From JAVBRU01 sp031547595 (lineage in GTDB: Bacteria; Bacillota; Clostridia; Christensenellales; Aristaeellaceae): a stretch of 12,354 nucleotides of DNA. Below, in pieces: positions 1 through 6,025 of this stretch. The translations under genes were made by a program, and so were the position numbers. The notes beneath the pieces were generated by a model. It was not told the origin of the DNA. It did no database searches and was given only the letters and a program-made list of their open reading frames with translations. Within the stretch, counting starts at the first letter, position 1. Each line of letters begins with the position of its first letter. The DNA lies in assembly GCA_031547595.1 (NCBI GenBank), contig JAVBRU010000066.1:1-12354 (forward strand), given 5' to 3'.

Positions 1-24
1 TCACGAATCTCCGCCCGTTACTCT

Positions 25-84
25 GGCGGGGTCATGGGTACTGTTGCTCCGTGCGGGGAGTGGGGCTGGGCCCCAGCGTCCTCC
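25..84 (+). repeat. Two-hairpin dispersed repeat, copy A
   Basis: This stretch aligns along its whole length with the repeat before tpiA. Shared blocks, in order, are GGGGTCA, a first weak stem, TGCGGGG, a second stem of TGGGGC and GCCCCA around a TGG loop, and GCGTC followed by a C-rich end. The first stem is more decayed here than in the other copies. It lies upstream of the cggR promoter and no reading frame is evident. The homology is seen by eye; its function is unknown. Confidence 0.55.
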
Positions 85-145
85 TTTCCTCCCTGTCATA
101 AAAACCCACATTTATGCACTTTCTATGAACTTTCCGTTTTAAGCC

Positions 146-174
146 TTTACAGATTTTATCCAGTATGGTATACT
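146..174 (+). promoter_or_regulatory. Promoter of the cggR-pgk-tpiA operon
   Basis: A -35 box TTTACA (146-151) and a -10 box TATACT (169-174) are separated by exactly 17 bases, a good match to the housekeeping sigma-A consensus. Transcription would start near base 181, inside the candidate CggR operator, leaving a leader of about 57 bases before the cggR start. The three downstream genes are close together and no equally good promoter was seen between them. Confidence 0.75.
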
Positions 175-180
175 GTTGTG

Positions 181-215
181 CGGGGCATAATTTGCCCACC
201 GGGGCAATGTTTGTC
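181..215 (+). promoter_or_regulatory. Candidate CggR operator (autoregulation)
   Basis: Two direct boxes follow the promoter: CGGGGC-N6-TGCC (181-196) and CGGGGC-N6-TGTC (200-215). The Bacillus subtilis CggR operator is two CGGGAC-N6-TGTC boxes in tandem, also just downstream of the -10 box. Here the boxes repeat every 19 bases rather than 20. Position, box design and adjacency to a cggR gene all agree. A repressor bound here would block transcription, and in the known system fructose-1,6-bisphosphate relieves this. Confidence 0.65.
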
Positions 216-237
216 CTGGAAGTGAGAAAGTGGGGCG

Positions 238-1272
238 GTGCTTTTGCAGGAAGATCAGTTGCTGGCGCTGCTCAAGCGCATTGCACCCGATCAAATGGAA
301 GAAATCGGCCGGCGTGCGCAGGTTTTGACGGGCATTGAGAACATGCAGCCCGTGGGGCGGCGCGCCTTGGCGGCGCGGCTCAACCTGCCCGAGCGCGAGG
401 TGCGCGCGGTGGCAGCCTCCCTCAAAGAACAAGGCTTTTTACACCTGGACGCGGCCGGCATGCAGCTGACCGCCGCTGCGCAGGAAGTATTGCCCAGCGC
501 GCGCGATCTCAGCCGCGCCATGTTTGGCCTCACGAGGCTGGAGCAAACGCTGGCGAGGCTGCTGAACGTGAAGCACGTCGTCGTCGTCGCCGGCAATGCG
601 GATGAGGACGATCAGGTGCTGAAAGATGTAGGCCGCGCAGCGGCACACCGGGTGCGCCAGCAGCTGCAAAGCGGCATGACCCTGGCCGTGACCGGGGGCA
701 AAACCATGGCAGAAATGGCGCGGGGCATGCAATCCGCGCAGCCGTTGAATATCATGGTGGTACCGGCACGCGGCGGCATGGGCTCCTCGGTGGAAACGCA
801 GGCCAGCGCTGTGGCGGCAGAAATCGCAAGGCGCGTAGGCGGGCACTACCGCGTGATGCACTTGCCTGACAGCATGAACCAGGTGACCCTCCAGGAGATG
901 TACAAAATGCCCGAGGTACGCGAAACGCTGGATTTGCTGCAGCGCGCAGACATGGTGGTGCACGGCATTGGCCGCGCGGACACCATGGCACGCCAGCGCC
1001 ATATCCCCCAGGATGTCACGCAGATGATCATGCAAAAAGGCGCGGTGGGCGAAGCATTTGGAGATTTCTTTAACGCCAAGGGCGAAACAGTGCACCAGAT
1101 GAGCACCGTCAGCATGGGGCTGGCCAAGCTGCAAAGCGACAGTGTGACCATCGCCGTGGCGGCGGGCGCACGCAAGGCAGAGGCGATCATCGCCGCCCTG
1201 CGCCACGAAACCCACGATTCCCTGATTACCGACGAGGCTGCGGCCAGCGCGATTTGCGCATTAATCCCCTGA
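238..1272 (+). CDS. cggR: Central glycolytic genes regulator, SorC/DeoR-type repressor
   Basis: This is a 344-residue transcriptional repressor of the CggR family, which controls the lower glycolytic genes in Bacillota and loses DNA affinity when fructose-1,6-bisphosphate binds. Residues about 38-70 form a helix-turn-helix (ALAARLNLPEREVRAVAASL). From about residue 95 to the end is the sugar-phosphate-binding domain, with the phosphate-loop-like LAVTGGKTMAEMA and the VVHGIGRADTMARQR segment typical of the family. The start is a GTG with only a weak upstream ribosome site, so the start is moderately certain. It is first in an operon with pgk 57 bases downstream. Its own promoter carries a CggR-like operator. 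In the usual order gap follows directly; here it does not. Confidence 0.9.
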   Translation: MLLQEDQLLALLKRIAPDQMEEIGRRAQVLTGIENMQPVGRRALAARLNLPEREVRAVAASLKEQGFLHLDAAGMQLTAAAQEVLPSARDLSRAMFGLTRLEQTLARLLNVKHVVVVAGNADEDDQVLKDVGRAAAHRVRQQLQSGMTLAVTGGKTMAEMARGMQSAQPLNIMVVPARGGMGSSVETQASAVAAEIARRVGGHYRVMHLPDSMNQVTLQEMYKMPEVRETLDLLQRADMVVHGIGRADTMARQRHIPQDVTQMIMQKGAVGEAFGDFFNAKGETVHQMSTVSMGLAKLQSDSVTIAVAAGARKAEAIIAALRHETHDSLITDEAAASAICALIP

Positions 1273-1329
1273 TTCCATGGCATGACCGCCTTGGTACATA
1301 GAATATTTGATTTAGAAGGAGCATCCACC

Positions 1330-2514
1330 ATGAACAAGAAGTCGATCCAGGATGTCAACGTCAATGGCAAGCGCGTGCTTGTGCGCGTAGATTTCAACGT
1401 GCCCATGGATGAGAATAACAACATCACCGACGAAAACCGCATTGAAGGCGCTCTTCCCACCATCCAGTATCTGATGCAAAATGGCGCGAAGGTCATTCTT
1501 TGCAGCCACATGGGCCGTCCCAAGGGCGAGTTCAACGCCAAATACTCCCTCGCGCCCGTCGCCAAGCGCCTGTCCGAGCTGCTGGGCAAGGAAGTGAAGA
1601 TGGCCAAGGATGTTATCGGCGAGGATGCCGACGCCGTTGTCGCCGCCCTGAACGATGGCGATGTATGCCTGCTGGAGAACCTGCGCTATCATAAAGAAGA
1701 AGAAAAGAACGATCCCGAGTTCGCCAAGAAGCTTGCTTCCTATGCCGAACTGTACGTCAACGATGCCTTTGGCACCGCACACCGTGCCCATGCCTCCACC
1801 GAGGGCGTGGCGCACTATCTGCCCGCCGTGGCCGGCTTCCTGATCGAAAAAGAGCTGCGCATCATGGGCGGCGCGCTGGAAAACCCCGCGCGTCCCTTCG
1901 TGGCGATCCTGGGCGGCGCGAAGGTGGCCGACAAGATCGGCGTCATCACCAACCTGCTTGAAAAAGTAGACGTCCTCATCATCGGCGGCGGCATGAGCTA
2001 TACCTTCCAAAAGGCGCGCGGCGCGCAGATTGGCAAGTCCATGCTGGATGCCGGCCGCATCGACCTGGCCAAAGAGCTGATGGCCAAGGCCGAAGCCAAG
2101 GGCGTGAAGCTGCTGCTGCCCGTTGACAACTATGCTTCCAACGATTTCAGCAACGATGCCGACAAGATTCTGTGCTATTCCATGAACATCCCCGAGGAAT
2201 TTGAGGGCATGGATATCGGCCCCGAGACCCAGAAAATCTTTACAGACGCCATCAAGGATGCCAAGACCGTGATCTGGAACGGCCCCATGGGCGTTTTTGA
2301 GTTCCCCAACTTCGCCGAGGGCACCAAGGCCATTGCCAAAGCGCTGGCCGAGAGCGATTGCATCTCCATCATCGGCGGCGGCGACAGTGCTGCGGCCGTC
2401 GCGCAGATGGGCTATGCCGATCAGATCACCCATATCTCCACCGGCGGCGGCGCATCCCTGGAATTCCTGGAAGGCATTGAGCTGCCCGGCGTGGCCGCGC
2501 TGAATGATAAGTAA
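1330..2514 (+). CDS. pgk: Phosphoglycerate kinase
   Basis: This 394-residue protein is a full-length phosphoglycerate kinase, the cytoplasmic enzyme that transfers the phosphate of 1,3-bisphosphoglycerate to ADP in glycolysis. Landmarks in order are RVDFNVPMDENN, the substrate-binding CSHMGRPKG, LLENLRYHKEEEKNDPEF, YVNDAFGTAHRAHAS, the hinge-side LGGAKVADKIGVI, GGGMSYTF, VIWNGPMGVFE and the nucleotide-binding IIGGGDSAAAV followed by HISTGGGASLEFLEG. The ATG at 1330 is chosen because AGAAGGAG lies 8 bases upstream and the protein then begins exactly where the family does. The frame stays open upstream but would add 16 unrelated residues. It is second in the operon, directly after cggR with gap absent. 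Confidence 0.97.
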   Translation: MNKKSIQDVNVNGKRVLVRVDFNVPMDENNNITDENRIEGALPTIQYLMQNGAKVILCSHMGRPKGEFNAKYSLAPVAKRLSELLGKEVKMAKDVIGEDADAVVAALNDGDVCLLENLRYHKEEEKNDPEFAKKLASYAELYVNDAFGTAHRAHASTEGVAHYLPAVAGFLIEKELRIMGGALENPARPFVAILGGAKVADKIGVITNLLEKVDVLIIGGGMSYTFQKARGAQIGKSMLDAGRIDLAKELMAKAEAKGVKLLLPVDNYASNDFSNDADKILCYSMNIPEEFEGMDIGPETQKIFTDAIKDAKTVIWNGPMGVFEFPNFAEGTKAIAKALAESDCISIIGGGDSAAAVAQMGYADQITHISTGGGASLEFLEGIELPGVAALNDK

Positions 2515-2523
2515 TCCTTCTAC

Positions 2524-2570
2524 CTTCGCGAAGTAATAGTACTTGAAGACATTCAATATATTGATTGAAT
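2524..2570 (+). other. Cluster of small inverted repeats between pgk and tpiA
   Basis: Three inverted repeats follow the pgk stop closely. They are the palindrome CTTCGCGAAG (2524-2533), AAGTA-ATAG-TACTT (2531-2544), and ATTCAAT-N6-ATTGAAT (2551-2570). The first two share the bases AAG, so they cannot both form. None has a U-tail, so none looks like a standard terminator. They could mark RNA processing or partial attenuation between the two genes, but that is inference. Confidence 0.35.
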
Positions 2571-2579
2571 TACCCCAAT

Positions 2580-2639
2580 TGGGGGTCAAGGGGAATGATT
2601 CCCCTTGCGGGGTCAGGGGCAGTGCCCCTGCGTCTCCCC
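2580..2639 (+). repeat. Two-hairpin dispersed repeat, copy B
   Basis: This is the clearest copy. Hairpin 1 is AAGGGGAA-TGA-TTCCCCTT (2588-2606). Hairpin 2 is CAGGGGCA-G-TGCCCCTG (2614-2630). They are joined by GCGGGGT and followed by CGTCTCCCC. It fills the space between pgk and tpiA, ending about 6 bases before the tpiA ribosome site, so it would be transcribed inside the operon mRNA. No promoter was found inside it. Its effect on tpiA expression is unknown. Confidence 0.7.
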
Positions 2640-2657
2640 ACGATCAGGAGTAAATAC

Positions 2658-3407
2658 ATGAGAACGCCCATTATTGCAGGCAACTGGAAAATGAACAAAA
2701 CCCCCGCCGAGGCCGTGGCACTGGTCGAAGCGCTCAAGCCCCTTGTAAAGGACGCCGCCGCGCAGGTCGTGGTGTGCGTGCCCGCCGTCGATCTCGCGCC
2801 CGTGGCTGCGGCCCTTGAAGGCAGCAACATCGCCCTTGGCGCGCAGAACGTGCATTACATGGCCTCCGGCGCATACACGGGCGAGCTTTCTGCCGCCATG
2901 CTCAAAGCCGTTGGCTGCCAGTACGTCATCATTGGCCACAGCGAACGCCGCCAATACTTTGGCGAAACCGACCAGACCGTCAACCTGCGCGTCAAAGCCG
3001 CCATCGAAGGCGGCCTGATCCCCAGCCTCTGTGTGGGCGAGCGCAAGGAAGAACGCGAAGCGGGCTACACCGACGCGCTGGTGGAATACCAGACGCTGAT
3101 CGCCCTCACCGGCCTCACCCCTGAGCAGGTGAAGGATGTCGTGATCGCCTATGAACCCGTGTGGGCGATTGGTACCGGCCTCACCGCCACTGATGAACAA
3201 GCCAATGAAACCATTGGCGTCATCCGCGCTGCCCTTTGCCGAAAGTATAGCTGCGAAGTGGCCGATGCCGTGCGCATCCAGTACGGCGACAGCATGAACC
3301 CCAAGAACGTCAAGGGCTTGATGGCCCAGCCCGAGATCGACGGCGGCCTGATTGGCGGCGCGTCCCTCAAAGCCGAGGATTTCTGCCAGGTGGTTTGCTA
3401 CATGTGA
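2658..3407 (+). CDS. tpiA: Triose-phosphate isomerase
   Basis: This 249-residue protein interconverts dihydroxyacetone phosphate and glyceraldehyde 3-phosphate in the cytoplasm and has the usual length for the family. The catalytic lysine is K11 in GNWKMNKT, the catalytic histidine H94 in VIIGHSERRQYFGE, and the catalytic glutamate E166 in AYEPVWAIGTG, where the mobile loop follows. The C-terminal phosphate-binding loops IQYGDSMNPKN and DGGLIGGASLKAEDF are also present. The ATG at 2658 has AGGAG seven bases upstream and gives the canonical N-terminus; the longer open frame would run through a repeat. It is the last gene of the cggR-pgk-tpiA operon, 143 bases after pgk, and is flanked by oppositely oriented copies of the two-hairpin repeat. 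No mutase or enolase gene follows. Confidence 0.97.
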   Translation: MRTPIIAGNWKMNKTPAEAVALVEALKPLVKDAAAQVVVCVPAVDLAPVAAALEGSNIALGAQNVHYMASGAYTGELSAAMLKAVGCQYVIIGHSERRQYFGETDQTVNLRVKAAIEGGLIPSLCVGERKEEREAGYTDALVEYQTLIALTGLTPEQVKDVVIAYEPVWAIGTGLTATDEQANETIGVIRAALCRKYSCEVADAVRIQYGDSMNPKNVKGLMAQPEIDGGLIGGASLKAEDFCQVVCYM

Positions 3408-3415
3408 TGGTTTAC

Positions 3416-3482
3416 GGGGATACGCCGAGGGCTACTCACCCTCAGACTCCCAGCCAGGGGGATGATCCCCCTGGACCCGCAC
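3416..3482 (-). repeat. Two-hairpin dispersed repeat, copy C
   Basis: Read on the minus strand this matches the copy before tpiA: GCGGGTC, then a strong hairpin with 9-base arms CCAGGGGGA and TCCCCCTGG, then GCTGGGAGTCT, a weaker GAGGG/CCCTC stem, and GGCGTATCCCC. Its orientation is opposite to copy B, so tpiA lies between an inverted pair. It begins 8 bases after the tpiA stop. No U-tail is present in either direction, so the real terminator is probably the hairpin farther downstream. Confidence 0.65.
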
Positions 3483-3529
3483 TTTTGTATTCTATAATGA
3501 TGCATACGTGATTGTGTACGTTGTACAGG

Positions 3530-3586
3530 AAAAGGACGTTTCTGCCGGATGGAATGTGAACATTCCTCCAGCAGAAACGCCCTTTT
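3530..3586. terminator. Long bidirectional terminator between tpiA and the convergent membrane-protein gene
   Basis: A 57-base hairpin of three stacked stems: AAAAGG/CCTTTT, CGTTTCTGC/GCAGAAACG and GGAATGT/ACATTCC, with one-base mismatches and small bulges between them. The outer A/T arms give a U-tract in both directions. It sits between two convergent transcription units, 10 bases from the minus-strand stop codon, so it can serve both. Confidence 0.85.
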
Positions 3587-3596
3587 AAGTTCAAAG

Positions 3597-4748
3597 TTAT
3601 AAATTCGCTGCTTCTCCTGCATCCATTTTGCGCTGTTGATATACCTGTTCCACCAAATCCAACAGGGCGCGTGGGGCGGTCATCACGTCTTCCTTTCCGT
3701 TTTGTGCAAGCATGGCAGCGATTTCGTCAAAGCGTTTGCGAAATTCGTACGCATCCGCCTGGTTATCCTCGTTGAGCAGCATATGCGCATATCGGGTTTG
3801 ATCAATCATGACATTGAGCATAATCTTTGATTGGATTTGGTAGAAGCGCTGGGTATAATACGCTTTTTCTGCTTGCGTTGGCTGCGGGTTTTGCAGCATC
3901 AGGCAAAACAGCAGCATATCTTGAACAGTTCGGCGCGTATTGCCTGTCATGCCGGTAGGGACTTCCAGCATGTGGCGGCATAGCGCTTCCGCTTTGGACA
4001 AATCCCGCCGATGCAGGGCGCGTACGCATGCAAGATACCCCAGTTCGGCATGGTAAGCACTATTAAGCTCCGTATCCATCGGCATGGCAAGCTCTTCCTC
4101 GCTCATTTGCTCCCAGCCCATGCCTTTTTTATAGGCATGCGTGCTTTTCATATAATGCTGATAAGCCTTGCGGTTTGAAAGATTACGAAAATCAACTGCA
4201 ATATATCCGGCGGTCACACCATAGTACAGCTTGAGGGGCAACAGTATGCCAAGCCCCTCTGCCGCTGCAAACAGCGTTACTGTCAGCACAAGGAAGGCTG
4301 ACGTGCTTTGGAAAGGCGCTAGCAGCAGAACCAGCAGCCCTGCCAATGCCAGCAGCAACAGCGTTATGCCACCACTGAGGCGTGTGAAGGAGGAAGCAAT
4401 TTTATCAGGTTCGCCTTCGGGCGGTTTTGTTCCCACGATACACAACGGGCTCATTCGCCGATCCGGCTCCGCCTTCACCTTGCCTTCCGATTGATAAATA
4501 TATAAGAATGCAATTTTCAAGTAATTGAAACGAAACCCCTGCCGTAAATAGCATAGCATCCGCACGCCTGTGCCAATGGACAGCACGGCAAACCAAAGAA
4601 ACAGCGATGCCAACGCCATAGACAACTGCGTCATTCCGTCGGCACTGCCCTGTTGGATGTGATGCAAGATAACAACAACTGCCGCCAGATGAAGCAAAGG
4701 TGGGATTATCTGCTGAAATGTGTACGAGCGAATCTTGCTGTTATCCAT
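3597..4748 (-). CDS. Four-helix membrane protein with helical cytoplasmic tail, possibly a degenerate M50-like protease
   Basis: This 383-residue protein is not recognised with certainty. It has membrane segments at about residues 11-30, 40-60, 126-145 and 150-170. A soluble C-terminal half of about 200 residues is rich in helices and may be TPR-like (for example RRDLSKAEALCRHMLE). The segment around residues 60-80 (GTGVRMLCYLRQGFRFNYL), followed by a charged loop with IVGTKPPEGEPDK and then helix three, resembles in spacing a clostridial family of M50-like proteins in which a HExxH-type motif precedes GYRF. Here that motif would be GTGVR, so no zinc site would remain. This relation is my inference. 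AAGGAG lies 7 bases before the ATG and a promoter precedes it, so it is probably monocistronic. Confidence 0.7.
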   Translation of the reverse strand: MDNSKIRSYTFQQIIPPLLHLAAVVVILHHIQQGSADGMTQLSMALASLFLWFAVLSIGTGVRMLCYLRQGFRFNYLKIAFLYIYQSEGKVKAEPDRRMSPLCIVGTKPPEGEPDKIASSFTRLSGGITLLLLALAGLLVLLLAPFQSTSAFLVLTVTLFAAAEGLGILLPLKLYYGVTAGYIAVDFRNLSNRKAYQHYMKSTHAYKKGMGWEQMSEEELAMPMDTELNSAYHAELGYLACVRALHRRDLSKAEALCRHMLEVPTGMTGNTRRTVQDMLLFCLMLQNPQPTQAEKAYYTQRFYQIQSKIMLNVMIDQTRYAHMLLNEDNQADAYEFRKRFDEIAAMLAQNGKEDVMTAPRALLDLVEQVYQQRKMDAGEAANL

Positions 4749-4777
4749 TGCATAAGCTCCTTTGGATGACTATCCCT

Positions 4778-4806
4778 ATTATAGCGAATAACCTTTCAAA
4801 ACGCAA
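4778..4806 (-). promoter_or_regulatory. Promoter of the membrane-protein gene
   Basis: On the minus strand, TTGCGT (-35) and a perfect TATAAT (-10) are spaced by 17 bases. The start of transcription would fall about 20-25 bases before the ATG at 4748, leaving just enough leader for the AAGGAG ribosome site. The -35 box abuts the araC terminator. Confidence 0.6.
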
Positions 4807-4808
4807 TG

Positions 4809-4834
4809 AAAAACGCCCGCTTTGCAGTGAGCGT
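4809..4834 (-). terminator. Terminator of the araC-type gene
   Basis: On the minus strand, ACGCTC-A-CT pairs with AG-C-GGGCGT around a GCAA tetraloop, then runs into TTTTTCATT. It lies about 60 bases after the regulator's stop codon and just upstream of the promoter of the next gene. Confidence 0.7.
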
Positions 4835-4856
4835 CTTATATATTGCCTTAAGTGAG

Positions 4857-4895
4857 GTGCAGGGGCAGCATGCCCCAGCGTTCTTGGAGTCCTGA
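4857..4895 (+). repeat. Two-hairpin repeat, possible partial copy D
   Basis: AGGTGCAGGGGCAGCATGCC and the following CCAGCGTTCT match the second half of the repeat, with stem GGGGCA/TGCCCC and the conserved GCGT. The first hairpin is missing. It directly abuts the araC-type stop codon and may be a decayed fragment or a chance GC-rich stem. Confidence 0.35.
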
Positions 4896-5801
4896 CTATT
4901 TGTGCTTAGCCGCCAGCCATAGCTCCATGTAGGTGCCTTCCGGGGAGCTGTCAAAATAGATTTCCGGGGAGGCAGCAAGCTCGTCCATCGCCAGGCCGTG
5001 CTTGTCCAGCCATAGCCCGCTGTACTGCCACGCTTTGTAGATCACGTTTGTTACCAAGGTTTCAAAGTTTTCTGCTTCAAAACCGCAGACGATGTACTCT
5101 CGTGGCAGCATCGTCCAGATCTCATAGCTGGTATCCGCTGCATCATGCTCCGTTTCCGCGCCTGCAAAAAAGGTATAATATCCTTCCTGCGTACTGCCAT
5201 AGCTCACATCCAGCTCTTTCCCGCTGGGTTTGCGGGGCAGGCTTTCTTTGATTTTGTGAAACCTGTCCCACACAAGTGCCAAGGAATCCACGCCCGTTTC
5301 TTCTCCGGGGGCTTGCCCACTGATGGGAATCAGCCCTGAGACACCCACGAAACGGAGGGGCCTTTCAAGGGGTTTACGGTTAAACTCCAGCACGATATCG
5401 TCCACAATGAGCGGAACACCCTCGTCGATCATCATATAGTTGAACAGCAAATTGGGCTTGTTCATGCTCACCAATGTAACAGGATTCGCCCGATACTGTT
5501 CCGGGGTGATTCCATAGGCTTCCTTAAAAGCCCTGGTAAACGCCTCATGGCTTTGAAAACCATACATCAGCGCAATATCCAAAATGCGGCTGCCTTTATC
5601 GGCAAGGGGCTTACAGGCGCACGCCAGCCGCCTAAGCCGGATATACTCTCTTACAGGCCGCTTGACCAGGCGTGAAAACAGCCGCTGGTAATAAAACGGA
5701 GACAGTGCCGCCACCTTGGCCAGTGCCTCTATCTCAAGCGCTTGGTTCAGATTTTCCTCAATGTAATCCACCGTATTTTGTATGGCCTCCCATGCGTGCA
5801 T
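4896..5801 (-). CDS. AraC-family regulator with GyrI-like effector-binding domain
   Basis: This 301-residue protein is probably a cytoplasmic transcription activator. Residues about 1-105 carry two AraC-type helix-turn-helix units. The first includes IEALAKVAALSPFYYQRLF. The second includes ILDIALMYGFQSHEAFTRAF and ends in the family signature YGITPEQYR. Residues about 130-301 match the layout of GyrI/Rob-like small-molecule-binding domains (for example FVGVSGLIPISG, a DRFHKIKESLP helix, and a Y-rich end). The ATG at 5801 is chosen because AAGGAGGTG lies 6-7 bases upstream; the frame stays open farther but only through the insertion-sequence flank. The ligand and targets are unknown, and no neighbouring transporter or enzyme indicates them. 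I could not find a convincing promoter; the insertion sequence lies about 85 bases upstream. Confidence 0.85.
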   Translation of the reverse strand: MHAWEAIQNTVDYIEENLNQALEIEALAKVAALSPFYYQRLFSRLVKRPVREYIRLRRLACACKPLADKGSRILDIALMYGFQSHEAFTRAFKEAYGITPEQYRANPVTLVSMNKPNLLFNYMMIDEGVPLIVDDIVLEFNRKPLERPLRFVGVSGLIPISGQAPGEETGVDSLALVWDRFHKIKESLPRKPSGKELDVSYGSTQEGYYTFFAGAETEHDAADTSYEIWTMLPREYIVCGFEAENFETLVTNVIYKAWQYSGLWLDKHGLAMDELAASPEIYFDSSPEGTYMELWLAAKHK

Positions 5802-5884
5802 TTCTAGCACCTCCTTATACGCATAGCATACCATGTGACCTTTCTCCGCGCTTGATGTATTCTGCCCACTTTGCGGATAAAGAA

Positions 5885-5916
5885 AGCTGCAAGCGTGTAC
5901 ATACACGCTTGCAGCC
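5885..5916. repeat. 32-bp direct repeat (left), palindromic, target duplication of the insertion sequence
   Basis: This is identical base for base, and in the same orientation, to 7438-7469. It contains a palindrome with 14-base arms, GCTGCAAGCGTGTA and its complement, around the asymmetric centre CA. The centre reads CA in both copies on the same strand, which fits target duplication better than a terminal inverted repeat. On the minus strand this copy still runs into TTTCTTTAT, as expected for the original gap terminator. Confidence 0.8.
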
Positions 5917-5932
5917 CAGACCATCAACAAAG
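5917..5932 (+). repeat. Left terminal inverted repeat of the insertion sequence
   Basis: CAGACCATCAACAAAG, identical to the complement of 7422-7437. The match stops immediately inside on both ends. Confidence 0.85.
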
Positions 5933-5934
5933 TC

Positions 5935-5967
5935 CTGAGCACAAGCTTGGGGCTTTATTTTGCTCAG
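5935..5967 (+). other. Stem-loop in the transposase leader
   Basis: CTGAGCA (5935-5941) pairs with TGCTCAG (5961-5967), with an inner AAGC/GCTT stem. It lies between the left end and the transposase start. Such leaders in insertion sequences can limit translation from transcripts entering from outside; that role is inferred here. Confidence 0.4.
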
Positions 5968-6025
5968 AAACCAAAGGGAGAAGTGCACCTGAATGTCGAA
6001 TATAAAAGGCAAAGAGGTGTGTAAA

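Noticed and set aside
1282..1329. Upstream ATG for pgk
   Set aside because: It adds 16 residues not found in the family, while AGAAGGAG marks the ATG at 1330.
1312..2589. Minus-strand open frame of 425 codons opposite pgk
   Set aside because: It is antisense to a complete phosphoglycerate kinase. The composition is typical of a shadow frame and there is no ribosome site.
2565..2657. Upstream extension of the tpiA product by 31 residues
   Set aside because: The stretch is the translated two-hairpin repeat. The ATG at 2658 has a good ribosome site and the canonical N-terminus.
3493..3586. Possible small RNA with TATAAT at 3493 and the terminator at 3530-3586
   Set aside because: No acceptable -35 box or extended -10 is present; an isolated TATAAT is weak evidence.
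5885..5932. Treating the palindrome plus 16 bases as one 47-bp terminal inverted repeat
   Set aside because: As an inverted repeat it has mismatches at the centre (CA against TG) and at one more base; as a direct repeat the 32 bases are perfect.
5802..5942. Longer N-terminus for the araC-type regulator
   Set aside because: The extra 47 residues would be encoded by the insertion-sequence end and the palindrome; the ATG at 5801 has a strong ribosome site.
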